The notes: generated by a model from the letters alone, not told the origin. 64,000 bases of DNA from an uncultured Clostridia bacterium (GCA_944392605.1 CALXXE010000008.1:32881-96880); one strand, 5' to 3'; shown: positions 27,021 through 36,682, numbered from the stretch's first letter. A program made the numbers and translations.

Positions 27021-29007
27021 TTATTTTAGATATATTTTACTTCCTTTATTAACTGTAATCCCTGCTTTAGGTGTTTGCTCTTTTATATAAGTATTTTTCT
27101 TATCTATTTCTTCACTGTCTGTTTCATATACAGCCTCTAGTCCGTTTTCTTTTAGTATATTCTCTGCCTCTTCCAAGCTTTTTCCCAAAACATCTGGTGT
27201 TTGAACCTCTTCTAATATCTCTGCCCCTTCACCTATCTGATTTACTTCCAAATATGGTAATATTTCACTAAAAATCTGTCCACCAACAGGTGCTGCAACG
27301 CCACCTCCTTGATGTCCTCCTTCTCCTGTTGGATTATAAAGTGTAACCAAAACAACTGCTTGTGGATTATCTATAGGAGCTACTCCCAAAAATGAAGTAA
27401 CATATTTATTTGTATTAACCCCATCTTCTGACGTTCCAGTTTTTCCTCCTATTCTATATCCTACAACTTTTGCATTTTTACCAGTTCCTTCTGATACAAC
27501 TGATTCCATCATACTAAGCACTTTTTCTGAGGTTTCTTTAGATATAACAGTCTCATCTTTTTCTACTGGAACATCTGTTATCTCATTTGTTTCACTATTT
27601 ATTATTTGCTTTACTACTCTTGGCTTAACACTTGTTCCTCCATTTGCAATCGCTGATACTGCTGTTACTAATTGAATTGGTGTTATCTCAAATCTTTGGC
27701 CAAAACTAATTGTTGCAAGCTCTACTGGTCCTACTTTATCTTTTGCAAGGAATATACTTCCTGCTTCACCTGGTAAATCTATTCCTGTTATTTCGAGCAA
27801 TTTAAATTTTTCCAAATAACTATAATATGTGTCTACTCCTAATTTTTGGCCAAGCCCTATAAAAACAGGATTACAAGAATTCATTAAAGCCTGCCTTAAA
27901 CTTTCACTTCCATGTGGTCTATAATATCTCCAACATTTTATTCTGACACCTGCAACTTCAATTCCCCCAGTACATGAAAATTCCCCTTCATTATCTGTAT
28001 CAGTAATTCCTTCTTCTAATGCAGCTGATGCTGTAATTAATTTAAAAACTGAACCTGGCTCATATGTATCTGCAATAGCCTTATTCCTCCATACAGCTTG
28101 AAGTGCAGTCGTTTTGTCTTGCTGTTGCATACTATCCCAATTTTGCTTTAACTCATCTGTATAAGGTTCAAATGGTTCATTTAAATTATATGAAGGATAT
28201 GTAGCCATGGCTAATATATCACCATTTTGTGGATTCATTACTATTACATTTCCACCATCTGTACATTCATTGTCTATACACGCTTCCTCTAAATATTTTT
28301 CTACTATTGATTGGATATTTAAATCTATTGTTAGCACCAAATCATTTCCATCAACTGCTGGTACGTAATTTTCTCCTTCATCACCTATTTCTCCACCTTT
28401 TGCATCAGTATGACGCTGAATACTTCCTTTTTCACCTTTTAGTTCATCATCATATTTTGCTTCTATCCCATCTAACCCCTGATTATCACTTCCACAGAAA
28501 CCTATTATTTGAGATGCTAATGTAGAATTTGGATAATATCTTTTTGTATCTTCATCAATATTTATACCTGTAAGTATTCCATTCTCTTCCATCCACATTC
28601 TTAGTTCATCTGTTTTTTCTTTTTCTACTTGCTTTACTATTGTCTCTATTGAGCTCCTTTTAGTTACCTTTTTTAGTACAGTTTCATAATCTAGTTCAAA
28701 TAATTCTGACAATTTTTTTGCAACTTTTTCTTTATCTTCTTTAGCAATATTTCCTGGATTTACTGTTACAGTTTCAACAGTACTACTAATTGCTAGGACA
28801 TTTTTACCAGTAGTATCATAAATAGTTCCTCTTTTAGGATTTATACTTCTATCTAATGTCTGCTGCATATAAGCCAATTCTTTTAGTCTGCTACCATCCA
28901 CAAATTGAATAAAACCAATTCTACCGAACCAAACAAATTAAGATTAAGAAACAAATAAATAACATATTTCTCATTTTCCTTTTGTTAGATAGTTTTGTTT
29001 CAATCAT
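27021..29007 (-). CDS. PASTA-containing class B penicillin-binding protein (SpoVD/FtsI-like), with a CGG +1 recoding site
   Basis: With one base skipped this is a 661-residue transpeptidase. It has an N-terminal cytoplasmic tail and membrane anchor (NMLFICFLILICLVG), a dimerisation domain (NPKRGTIYDTTGKNVLAIS), the catalytic serine in EPGSVFKLITA, SCN at NSCNPVFIGLG, KTG at GGKTGTSEDG, and one PASTA domain at the C terminus (TPDVLGKSLEEAENILKENG). AGGAGG lies seven bases before the ATG at 29007. The zero frame stops at CGG-TAG after 27 codons plus CGG, and the downstream frame alone lacks the anchor. It probably works with FtsW. Confidence 0.92.
28924..28926 (-). other. CGG +1 recoding site in the PASTA PBP
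   Basis: Sequence TGT TTG GTT CGG TAG AAT: the zero frame meets TAG immediately. Skipping the C gives L-V-G-R-I-G-F-I-Q-F-V-D-G-S. This matches the paralogue at 31472-33805 (I-C-R-I-G-F-L-Q-F-V-E-G-S) in the same place. The strong AGGAGG start 27 codons upstream argues that the upstream part is translated. Confidence 0.9.
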
Positions 29008-29066
29008 AAAAAAACCTCCTATTTAATTCTATTAGGAAGTTTTTTATTTATTCTTTTATAAAATTT

Positions 29067-29564
29067 TTATCTATTTAATATTTTGTCTATAAGTTTTTGG
29101 AACCAATTTTGATTATCTTCTATCACAACTTCTTCAGAAGCTGATTCAACATAGTCTTTCTTTGGTAAACTTACATATATAGTTTGTTTATTTGTTAATT
29201 TTTGCATACCTAATTTTTCTTTTGCAAGTTTTTCTATATTAGTCAAATTCAAACCATTTTGTATACTAACCTTTGTTTGCTCATTCTCTTTTTGTAAAGA
29301 AGCTAATTCTTGTTTTAGGTTTTGTACCTCTGTAAATTTTTCATTTATCTGTGAGTTTCGGTAACTTATAGTAAGTAATATTCCAAAAATAGCAATAACA
29401 AATAAGGTTATTTTAATTTGTTTCTTCTTTTGTTCTTTTGATATTTGTACTTTTTGTCTTGGTACATCTTCTACTACTTTTAATTTTCTTTTTTGCTTTT
29501 GTGGTTTATAATCTGGCTCTAACTTTCTTGGATTTGTAGTATATTGATATCCACTTCTTGCCAT
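29067..29564 (-). CDS. ftsL: FtsL/DivIC-like cell division protein
   Basis: A 165-residue single-pass membrane protein: basic cytoplasmic N terminus, membrane segment IKITLFVIAIFGILLTI (about residues 70-86), then a leucine-zipper-like coiled coil (FTEVQNLKQELASLQKENEQ). Position between rsmH and the PBP is the usual place of ftsL. Sequence divergence of FtsL makes the symbol positional. Confidence 0.8.
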   Translation of the reverse strand: MARSGYQYTTNPRKLEPDYKPQKQKRKLKVVEDVPRQKVQISKEQKKKQIKITLFVIAIFGILLTISYRNSQINEKFTEVQNLKQELASLQKENEQTKVSIQNGLNLTNIEKLAKEKLGMQKLTNKQTIYVSLPKKDYVESASEEVVIEDNQNWFQKLIDKILNR

Positions 29565-29593
29565 AAGTTACCTCACCTCCTTTTCTTTAGCTA

Positions 29594-30523
29594 TTATTTT
29601 CTCTCAAAAATTCTAAGTTTAGCACTTTTGCTTCTTGAATTTCTTTCTTTTTCATCATCTGTTGCTACAATTGGCTTTCTTGTAATTATCTCTCCTAAAG
29701 ATTTTGCACCACATACACAATATGGTAAATCTTTTGGACATGTACATTTTCCTTTAGCATCAATATAAGCATTTTTAACTGCTCTGTCTTCAATAGAATG
29801 AAATGTTATTATACAAAGTCTTCCACCAGGTTTTAGACATTCTATACAATTTCTAACAGTGTCATATAATGGTTTTATTTCATTATTTACTTCTATTCTA
29901 ATTGCTTGGAATGTTCTCTTAGCTGGATGTCCATCATTTTGAAATTTTCTTGGTATTGACTTCTCTATTATTTCTACTAATTCTTTAGTTGTTTCAATTT
30001 CTTTCTGTTTTCGATATTCACAAATATTTTTAGCAATTTTTCTAGAAAATCTTTCTTCTCCATATTGATAGATTAGATTAGCTAAATCTTCTTCCTTATA
30101 TTTGTTTACTACATCTTTTGCTGTAAGTTTTTGTGATTTATCCATTCTCATATCTAATTCATTTTCACCTAGATAACTAAATCCTCTATTTCTTTCGTCT
30201 AATTGATATGAAGAAACTCCCAAATCTAATAAAATTCCATCTACTTTATCTATTTTTAAATGTTCCAATATATTTTTTATGTTATCATGGTTATCATGTA
30301 TATATATAACGTTATTAAACTCTTTTAAGTTTTCCTTTGCAGCAGATAGTGCTTCTTCATCTCTGTCTATTCCAATTAGTTTTCCATCTTTAGATAATCT
30401 CTTTAAGATTTCTTTACTATGTCCTGCACCACCAAGAGTTCCATCTACATATATACCATCTTTCTTTATGTTTAAACCTTTAATGCATTCTTCTAACATA
30501 ACTGGTTCATGTTTAAATTCCAA
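29594..30523 (-). CDS. rsmH: 16S rRNA (cytosine1402-N4)-methyltransferase RsmH
   Basis: A 309-residue SAM-dependent methylase beginning HEPVMLEECIKGLNIKKDG, then VDGTLGGAGHSKEIL, LLDLGVSSYQLDE, RGFSY, RTFQAIRIEVNNE and LCIITFHSIEDRAVK. It methylates C1402 in the 16S rRNA decoding centre. First of the mraZ-rsmH-ftsL order. No in-frame CGG. Given the recoding finding, its effect on decoding accuracy makes it a relevant gene, but its sequence looks ordinary. Confidence 0.97.
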   Translation of the reverse strand: MEFKHEPVMLEECIKGLNIKKDGIYVDGTLGGAGHSKEILKRLSKDGKLIGIDRDEEALSAAKENLKEFNNVIYIHDNHDNIKNILEHLKIDKVDGILLDLGVSSYQLDERNRGFSYLGENELDMRMDKSQKLTAKDVVNKYKEEDLANLIYQYGEERFSRKIAKNICEYRKQKEIETTKELVEIIEKSIPRKFQNDGHPAKRTFQAIRIEVNNEIKPLYDTVRNCIECLKPGGRLCIITFHSIEDRAVKNAYIDAKGKCTCPKDLPYCVCGAKSLGEIITRKPIVATDDEKERNSRSKSAKLRIFERK

Positions 30524-30820
30524 TTTTACACCTCTGAACTTTTATAATGCAATTTCAGCTGGCAATTATAAAACTACCAGCTGTTTTTCTTTATATGTAC
30601 TTTCTTTTGGCTTTTCTTACGTATAAAATGTTTAATTTCTTTTGTACATTTGTCTTTTGTACAACTTCATCTTTTGTATAAATTTTCTTCTGTAATATTT
30701 TCTTTTGTTTTTTATCTTTTGTTTTTTGTAATTCTTCTGCGACTTTTTCTTTTGTAACTTAAAATTTTTATCTTTTGTATTTTTATCATTTGTATCTATA
30801 TAAACTTTTTTTATAAAAAG
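30524..30820. repeat. Leader between mraZ and rsmH with repeated TACAAAAGA
   Basis: On the minus strand this 297-base gap contains about eight imperfect copies of TACAAAAGA/ACAAAAGA spaced roughly 15-30 bases (30620-30800). It also has a CAGCTGG/CCAGCTG hairpin at 30556-30583 just before rsmH. No convincing gene is present; the reading frames are lysine-rich and lack a ribosome-binding site. The repeats may be MraZ or RNA-binding sites, or simple sequence expansion. Confidence 0.5.
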
Positions 30821-31246
30821 TTATATACCAAGCATTGTCATATTTTCTGCAATTTCATCAGCAGAAATATTTTCGTCACATCTATCCCATGTAGCTTTAT
30901 CCCAAATTTCAAGTCTAGTTCCAACTCCTATAATAACAGTCTCTTTTTCTAAATTCGCTGCTACTCTTAAATTATTAGGAATTAAGAATCTTCCTTGCTT
31001 ATCTATTTCACATTCTGTTGCTCCTGATAAGAAAAATCTTACAAAGTTTCTTGCATTTCTGTCTGATAGAGGTAATGATTTTAATTTTGTTTCGAAATTT
31101 AACCACTCATTTTGTGAAAACGCAAATAAACATCCATCTAGCCCTTTTGTTACGATGAACTTATCTCCCATATCTTGTCTTAATTTTGCTGGCATTATTA
31201 ATCTGCCTTTTGTATCTAGAGAATGCTCGTATTCACCAATTATCAA
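30821..31246 (-). CDS. mraZ: Transcriptional regulator MraZ
   Basis: A 141-residue protein with two AbrB-like half domains: [19 protein letters not shown] near the N terminus and [17 protein letters not shown] in the middle, each with the D-x-x-x-R signature. MraZ binds repeats upstream of its own operon. AGAGGTG precedes the ATG. It heads the leftward cluster. Confidence 0.96.
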   Translation of the reverse strand: MIIGEYEHSLDTKGRLIMPAKLRQDMGDKFIVTKGLDGCLFAFSQNEWLNFETKLKSLPLSDRNARNFVRFFLSGATECEIDKQGRFLIPNNLRVAANLEKETVIIGVGTRLEIWDKATWDRCDENISADEIAENMTMLGI

Positions 31247-31439
31247 TTAGATTTCACCTCTTTCCACTTGGTCACCACTTTGTACCACTTCTCTCCACTT
31301 CTCCTAAATTTTAATATAACTTTTTATAATTTGCAATACTTTTTTCAAATTTTTTTATATTTTTTTGATTTTTTATATTTTTTTATCAGCTTATAATTCT
31401 ATTTAAATTTGAAAATATTATATCTGTTTTCCTATAGAG
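31247..31439. promoter_or_regulatory. mraZ upstream region
   Basis: On the minus strand, repeats of GTGGAGA / GTGGTAC / GTGGA (plus-strand CCACTT, CCACTT, TCTCCACTT at 31264-31302) precede mraZ with about 12-15 base spacing. These resemble the TGGGN direct repeats that MraZ binds at its own promoter, here as AAGTGG. The rest is a poly-T/A tract without a gene. Confidence 0.55.
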
Positions 31440-31473
31440 CAAAAAAATAAGAAGGCTTTTAAACCTTCTTATT
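31440..31473 (-). terminator. Terminator after the second PASTA PBP
   Basis: AATAAGAAGG (31446-31455) pairs with CCTTCTTATT (31464-31473), overlapping the PBP stop. On the minus strand it is followed by a run of seven U. It separates the PBP transcript from mraZ. Confidence 0.85.
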
Positions 31474-33805
31474 ACTGAGCTCCACCACTTATTGCTTGTT
31501 TTAATGTAACTCTTATAATAGTTCCTTCTTGTACTTGTTCATCTGCCATATAATCTTGTGTTATTACAGTTCCTTTTCCTTCTATACTAATATTTAAATT
31601 CTTTTCTCGTAAAGCTGCTGTTGCTTGTGAGGCATTCATACCTTTCAAGTCAGGTACTACTACTGAAGTTGAAACTTCACTACCTTCTCCATAAAGAACT
31701 ATAACTGAATTTTTAGATAAACTTGCACCTGGTTTTGGTGTTTGGTCTGAAACCAAGGTACTATTTGCATCACCATCAACATGAGTTATAACTTTAAATC
31801 CTGCGCTTTCTAATGTTTTTTGTGCCTCTGCTACAGTTTTATTTCTAACATCTGGCACTGTTATTAAGCTACTTGTATCTTCTGTTTCTGTATCTGTTGA
31901 TGGTATTCCTAAATATGGTAATATTTCTGTTAACATTTGTGATACTACCGGTGCTACTAATGTTCCTCCTTGATGATTATTTTTTGGTGGATCATATAGA
32001 GTTACTAATATTACTACCTTTGTATCTTCTATAGGAGAAATAGCAACAAATGATGCAACATAACCAGCATCTGTATTTGTATAAATCGGCTCTGATGTTC
32101 CTGATTTTCCTCCAACTGAATATCCAGCAACTGCTGCATGTCTACCTGTTCCATCAGTTACAACTGATTCCATCATTGATTTTACTTGATCTGCTGTTTG
32201 TTTTGATATTACTTGTCTTACTTCTGTTACAGGAGTTTCAGTTACTGCCCCTGTTTCAGTATTTGTTACTTGCTTAACTATTCTTGGTTGTAATAATACT
32301 CCATCATTTGCTATTGCACATACTGCTGTTGCCATTTGAAGTGGTGTAATATTTAATCTTTGTCCAAATGACATTGTCGCAAGTTCAACAGGTCCTACAT
32401 TTTCTAATTTTTGGAATATACTACTTTGTTCTCCATATAATCCTGAATTTGTTGAATCAAATAATCCAAATGCTTCATAATATTTATATAAAGTTGAAGC
32501 TCCTATTCTTTTTCCTAATTGCATAAATGATGGGTTACAAGATTTCTCTAGTGCTTCTCTTAAACTTAATTCACCATGAGCACTTGTCCAACATGATATT
32601 CTAACAGGTCTATCTGATGAAGCATCTTCAAATTCTTCATATCCTCTACATACAAAATCACCTGATTTATCTGTAGTTGTTATATTTTCTTCTAAAGCTA
32701 CTGACGCTGTAATAAGTTTGAATACTGAACCTGGTTCATATGTTTCTGATACTGACCTATTAGCCCACATTTTATATAATGCTTCACTCTTTTCTTCAGA
32801 AGATAATGAATCATATGTTTCTGCAAGTACTTCATTAGGAGTATATGGTTCGTTTAAATTATAGTCTGGATAACATGCCATAGCTAGAATATCTCCATTT
32901 TGTGGATTCATCACTATTGCATTTCCACCTTTTTCGCAATTATTTTCTTCTACTGCTTGTTTTAAATATTTTTCAACTATTGATTGTATATTATAATCTA
33001 TTGTAAGTGTTATATCACTACCGTTTTCTGCTGATATATATGTTTCTTCAGAGTCTGGTATTTCTTGTTGGTCACTTCCTTTTGAGCTTACTATCTTTCC
33101 TGGAGTTCCTGTTAAAACAGAATCCCATTGATATTCAATACCACTTAAACCTTGATTATCACTTCCACAAAATCCTATTACATTAGACGCTAAATTATTA
33201 CATGGATAATATCTTTTTGTATCTTCATCAATATTAATTCCAACTGACACATCGTTTTCATCCATCCATTGTTCTAATTCATCTATTTTATCTTGCTCAA
33301 CTTTTCTAGCAATAGTCTCCACTTGTGAAGTACTACTTACCTTTTCTAAAGTTTCATGATAATCCAATTCAAAAATATCAGATAATCCTTTTGCTACTTT
33401 CTCTTTTAATGCTTTTGTTGCTTCTTCATCGTTTTCTTTTGCTATTTTTGCAGGATTAATTGTAATAGTATCTACTTGCGCGCTTATTGCTAAAGATCTT
33501 CCTGTTGAATCATATATATTTCCACGTTTTGGACTTATTATTTGATTTATAGCTTGTTGATTATATGCTGCTTCTTTTAATGTACTTCCTTCTACAAATT
33601 GTAAAAATCCTATCCTACATATTAAAAGTACAAATATCAAAATTATTGCAACTAAAGATACTCTTAATTTCTTAGTTTGAATCATATTTTTTGAATCAAA
33701 TGATGTTTTCATTTTTATTACATTATCACTTGAATTGTTGCTTTTTTTCTTATTTTTCACTTTACTTTTTTCATTCTTCTTATTCTTATCTTTTTTATTG
33801 TTCAT
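31472..33805 (-). CDS. Class B penicillin-binding protein with two PASTA domains
   Basis: A 777-residue transpeptidase: lysine-rich cytoplasmic tail (residues 1-40), membrane anchor LRVSLVAIILIFVLLICRIG, dimerisation domain (SPKRGNIYDSTGRSLAIS), serine motif EPGSVFKLITASVAL, SCN at KSCNPSFMQLG, KTG-like GGKSGTSEP, then two PASTA domains (VPDVRNKTVAEAQKTLESAG and VPDLKGMNASQATAALREKN). The KTG box is KSG, a known variant. It is a paralogue of the PBP downstream of ftsL. AGAGG seven bases upstream supports 33805. No in-frame CGG. Confidence 0.94.
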   Translation of the reverse strand: MNNKKDKNKKNEKSKVKNKKKSNNSSDNVIKMKTSFDSKNMIQTKKLRVSLVAIILIFVLLICRIGFLQFVEGSTLKEAAYNQQAINQIISPKRGNIYDSTGRSLAISAQVDTITINPAKIAKENDEEATKALKEKVAKGLSDIFELDYHETLEKVSSTSQVETIARKVEQDKIDELEQWMDENDVSVGINIDEDTKRYYPCNNLASNVIGFCGSDNQGLSGIEYQWDSVLTGTPGKIVSSKGSDQQEIPDSEETYISAENGSDITLTIDYNIQSIVEKYLKQAVEENNCEKGGNAIVMNPQNGDILAMACYPDYNLNEPYTPNEVLAETYDSLSSEEKSEALYKMWANRSVSETYEPGSVFKLITASVALEENITTTDKSGDFVCRGYEEFEDASSDRPVRISCWTSAHGELSLREALEKSCNPSFMQLGKRIGASTLYKYYEAFGLFDSTNSGLYGEQSSIFQKLENVGPVELATMSFGQRLNITPLQMATAVCAIANDGVLLQPRIVKQVTNTETGAVTETPVTEVRQVISKQTADQVKSMMESVVTDGTGRHAAVAGYSVGGKSGTSEPIYTNTDAGYVASFVAISPIEDTKVVILVTLYDPPKNNHQGGTLVAPVVSQMLTEILPYLGIPSTDTETEDTSSLITVPDVRNKTVAEAQKTLESAGFKVITHVDGDANSTLVSDQTPKPGASLSKNSVIVLYGEGSEVSTSVVVPDLKGMNASQATAALREKNLNISIEGKGTVITQDYMADEQVQEGTIIRVTLKQAISGGAQ

Positions 33806-33920
33806 AGGCACGCCTCTTTTGTTAAAATTTTATACAATTATTTTAAGTAAAAATCTAGAAAAAGTCAAGAAAATTCACACAATAATCACCTTTTATCCTT
33901 TATTTTTGATTTTCGTATTC

Positions 33921-33968
33921 TTTTAAAAAACTAGAAAGCCGATGGAACTAAATCCACCGACCTTCTAG
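33921..33968 (-). terminator. GC-rich terminator of the foreign PGDYG-like cassette
   Basis: CTAGAAAGCCGATGGA and CCACCGACCTTCTAG (33931-33968) form a long stem with a few G-U pairs. On the minus strand TTTTTT follows. Its GC content matches the gene it ends, not the host. Confidence 0.85.
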
Positions 33969-33988
33969 CCAGTTCTCAGAGATTGGGT

Positions 33989-34453
33989 TTACGCTTCCTG
34001 GTAGGTGTTAGTAAACACCAAACCGTTCACCACCCATCTGTCTGAAGGATCAGGATGACCCTCTTTGTTAGCGCTTACGATAAAATCTCCGTCGCCATGA
34101 GGAACGCCATCACGATTGACTGTGAGGATTTCTCCCCAACTGGTGGCAACCTGAACCTGCTCTGTGGTCTGCTCAGCAAAGATAGTCTCTGCATCATCAC
34201 CAACGATGGTTGCGATGTCGAACACGCCATCAGGAATGTTCTCCGAAGTAATCGGAGTTCCGTCGATAAACGTGTAGGTCTTTGCAAGCTTCTCGATGGT
34301 AACAGGCCACTCCTCACCCACTGTGCCAATGAGCTTGATGCACTTGTCATCAGTCGTGACGTAGTGGCAGTCCTCCAGATAGTTGTAGAGCTTAGTTCCA
34401 GCTGCTACCTTTTCCGCCTTCATCGTGTAGTTCTTCTTCCGGTATTCCTTCAT
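33989..34453 (-). CDS. PGDYG-like small protein on a foreign GC-rich cassette
   Basis: The 154-residue protein starts MKEYRKKNYTMKAEKVAAG, the Y-R/K-K-K-P start typical of PGDYG-type phage-associated proteins, and ends DGDFIVSANKEG then VVNGLVFTNTYQ. Function is unknown. Base composition is near 50% GC against about 30% around it. It uses CTC, GCC, GAG and GTC codons unlike its neighbours, and has its own promoter and terminator, so it is a recent import. Codon 5 is an in-frame CGG that must be read as arginine for the normal frame. A +1 shift there would stop after six codons, at a TGA overlapping an in-frame ATG (Met11). Confidence 0.65.
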   Translation of the reverse strand: MKEYRKKNYTMKAEKVAAGTKLYNYLEDCHYVTTDDKCIKLIGTVGEEWPVTIEKLAKTYTFIDGTPITSENIPDGVFDIATIVGDDAETIFAEQTTEQVQVATSWGEILTVNRDGVPHGDGDFIVSANKEGHPDPSDRWVVNGLVFTNTYQEA

Positions 34454-34550
34454 TATGCTTTTCCTTTCCGCCCTCTCGGACTTGACAATTTTACCAATTG
34501 CCCATTTTCTCTAAGCTTTCTTTGCGGAGGTAATCCTCTCGCATACTATT

Positions 34551-34579
34551 ATTATATCATATTTTATGTAAAATTTCAA
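34551..34579 (-). promoter_or_regulatory. Promoter of the foreign cassette
   Basis: On the minus strand TTGAAA (34579-34574), 17 bases, TATAAT (34556-34551). A GCGAGAGG/CCTCCGC hairpin follows in the leader (34524-34542), about 70 bases before the start codon. Confidence 0.75.
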
Positions 34580-34650
34580 TCTGAACATCTCTTGAAAAAC
34601 TCCTCTATTTGTTGTAAAATATAATAGATTTTTAATTTGAGAGGTAAAAA

Positions 34651-35514
34651 ATGAGTAATATTTTAGAAGATACTAGATTTATTATGAAAAAATATCATAT
34701 TAGGGCAAATAAGTCTTTAGGTCAAAACTTTTTAATTGATGACAAAGTTGTTGACGAAATAATTTCCGGTAGTGACGTAAATGAAAATGATTTAGTAATA
34801 GAAATTGGACCAGGTCTTGGTAGTCTTACTAAATCTTTATTAGAAAAAGCCAAAAAAGTCATATGTGTTGAATTAGATAATAAAATGATAAAAATATTAG
34901 AAGATAGATTTAAATTATATGACAATTTTGAACTTCTTCATAATGATATTTTAAAAGTTGATTTAAATTCTATCATAAAAGAAGAAAAAGAACATTCTGA
35001 TATAAAAGAAGTAAAAATAGTTGCAAATCTTCCATATTATATAACAACACCTATCATAATGAAATTATTAGAAGATAAATTAGACTTAGATTCTATAACT
35101 GTTATGGTTCAAAAAGAAGTAGCAGATAGGTTAATTGCAACACCTGGAAACAAAGATACAGGAGCTATTACTTATTCTGTTTATTACTACGCAACTTCTA
35201 AAGCCATCTTAGAAGTTCCAAAAGATTCTTTTATACCAGAACCTGAAGTTACTTCTGAGGTAATAAAGTTAGAAATAAGAAAAACACCTCCTGTAGAAGT
35301 AAAGAGCAAAAAAGTTATGTTCAGAATTATTAAATGTGCTTTTATGCAAAGAAGAAAAACTTTATTAAATGCTCTTACAAATGCTAAAGTTTTTTTAAAT
35401 AAAGATGAAGGTTTAAAAATCTTAAACAAGTTAAACCTTCCTGAAGATGTTAGAGCTGAAAAACTTACCCTTCAAGATTTTGCAAATATTACAAATGAAT
35501 TTGTAAAGAAATAA
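34651..35514 (+). CDS. rsmA: 16S rRNA dimethyladenosine transferase RsmA (KsgA)
   Basis: A 287-residue methylase of A1518/A1519 in 16S rRNA. It begins with KSLGQNFLIDDKVV, then VIEIGPGLGSLTKSLLEKA, VELDNKM, the catalytic NLPYYITTPII and MVQKEVADRL. GAGAGG precedes the ATG. A terminator follows. Normal length; its only CGG trinucleotide (TCC GGT) is out of frame. Confidence 0.97.
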   Translation: MSNILEDTRFIMKKYHIRANKSLGQNFLIDDKVVDEIISGSDVNENDLVIEIGPGLGSLTKSLLEKAKKVICVELDNKMIKILEDRFKLYDNFELLHNDILKVDLNSIIKEEKEHSDIKEVKIVANLPYYITTPIIMKLLEDKLDLDSITVMVQKEVADRLIATPGNKDTGAITYSVYYYATSKAILEVPKDSFIPEPEVTSEVIKLEIRKTPPVEVKSKKVMFRIIKCAFMQRRKTLLNALTNAKVFLNKDEGLKILNKLNLPEDVRAEKLTLQDFANITNEFVKK

Positions 35515-35550
35515 TTTCATTCCTTTTGGCAAAATATGAAGATAAAATTA

Positions 35551-35597
35551 AAAAATCTAATAAGATCAAATATTATTCTCGCTCTTATTAGATTTTT
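35551..35597. terminator. Bidirectional terminator between convergent genes
   Basis: AAAAATCTAATAAGA (35551-35565) pairs with TCTTATTAGATTTTT (35583-35597). It serves rsmA rightward and the membrane-protein gene leftward. Confidence 0.85.
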
Positions 35598-35620
35598 TAT
35601 AATATTTAATACTATATTAA

Positions 35621-36487
35621 TTACTTATTATAGACTATCGCATCTAAACCAGCTAAACTATCAAACTTAGAAATCCTTTTTTCTCCATTATATAAATATC
35701 TTCCTTTAACCTCTCCTGCTGATCCAGAATGGCGATATCTAAAATATTCAATAATATAATAATTAGTCCCAATAATTTTCCTCAAATTTATATCTTCAAT
35801 ACCTAATGATTTATTTGGCATACTATCTTTTATAATACTTTGTACAGTATCTCTATCAATATTAACCAATTCTTCATCAAGGTTTGAATCAATTTCAACT
35901 ATATTGCCATTTTCATCATAATTTATATCATATGAATTTACATCTGTACGCTCGCCATCTTTTCGTATTAAATTCTCATCAATACTTACTTCTAAGCAAT
36001 AATTATCTCCTATTGCATATTTATTTGTCTTTGAAGTAGTGATACCATTTTGATAATTAGATATTAATATTAGGTCACAATTACTGATTAATATTTTTTC
36101 ATAAAAATATATTAATATAATTAAGACAATTGGAATTAATATTATAAAAATATAATAGCTCTTCCATTTAGTTTTATTTTCACTATCTTTAAAATTTTTT
36201 CTACAAAGTATCACAATATTTACTATTAATGCTGCAATAGCTAATAACATTATTATAAAGCATTCCGCAACTACTAATAGACTATCTCCCAAATCCATTT
36301 CTAGGTTCATATATTGTGGCAAAATAATTAAATCAACAAATCCAAAAACAATAAAAAAAACATTTATGATAATATTTTTTATACAAAATTTCTTATCTTT
36401 GTTTTTTATTGATAATACCATTAATATAATTGTTGTAACAAAAATATATATTGGTATTAAACTTAATGTAACCATTCTAAAACTCAT
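35621..36487 (-). CDS. Four-pass membrane protein with extracytoplasmic C-terminal domain
   Basis: A 288-residue protein with four predicted membrane segments (about residues 6-26, 36-56, 70-94, 111-129) followed by a 150-residue soluble domain. That domain includes LRKIIGTNYYIIEYFRYRHS and ends SKFDSLAGLDAIVYNK. I do not recognise a family. The ATG is preceded by AGAGGTG. It stands alone between rsmA and the sortase. Confidence 0.6.
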   Translation of the reverse strand: MSFRMVTLSLIPIYIFVTTIILMVLSIKNKDKKFCIKNIIINVFFIVFGFVDLIILPQYMNLEMDLGDSLLVVAECFIIMLLAIAALIVNIVILCRKNFKDSENKTKWKSYYIFIILIPIVLIILIYFYEKILISNCDLILISNYQNGITTSKTNKYAIGDNYCLEVSIDENLIRKDGERTDVNSYDINYDENGNIVEIDSNLDEELVNIDRDTVQSIIKDSMPNKSLGIEDINLRKIIGTNYYIIEYFRYRHSGSAGEVKGRYLYNGEKRISKFDSLAGLDAIVYNK

Positions 36488-36623
36488 AAAAACACCTCTC
36501 TTCTATTTTCAAAAAAATTATATCATAGACAAATTTTAATTTCAATTAACATTAGATTTTAAGTTTTTTTTTATAAAATTTAGAAAAAATACTATCTATA
36601 AATTATAAAATTCCTAAAAAGTA

Positions 36624-36652
36624 TTCAAAAAAATATAATTTCATGTTATAAT
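36624..36652 (+). promoter_or_regulatory. Sortase promoter
   Basis: TTCAAA (36624-36629), 17-base spacer, TATAAT (36647-36652), about 30 bases before the sortase ATG. The block CCTAAAA...ATTCAAnAAAAATATAATT recurs before the next gene, suggesting common control. Confidence 0.65.
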
Positions 36653-36682
36653 AGAAAAGAAGTATAAGATAGGGAGAAATAT

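Noticed and set aside
20176-29007. The kinase, ftsW and PBP as ordinary pseudogenes
   Set aside because: Each lesion is the same one-base event at an in-frame CGG, the rest of each gene is intact with all catalytic motifs, and at least two of these genes should be essential.
34055-34624. Rightward open frame opposite the PGDYG-like gene
   Set aside because: It is a shadow frame caused by high GC; the leftward gene has the promoter, ribosome-binding site and family start.
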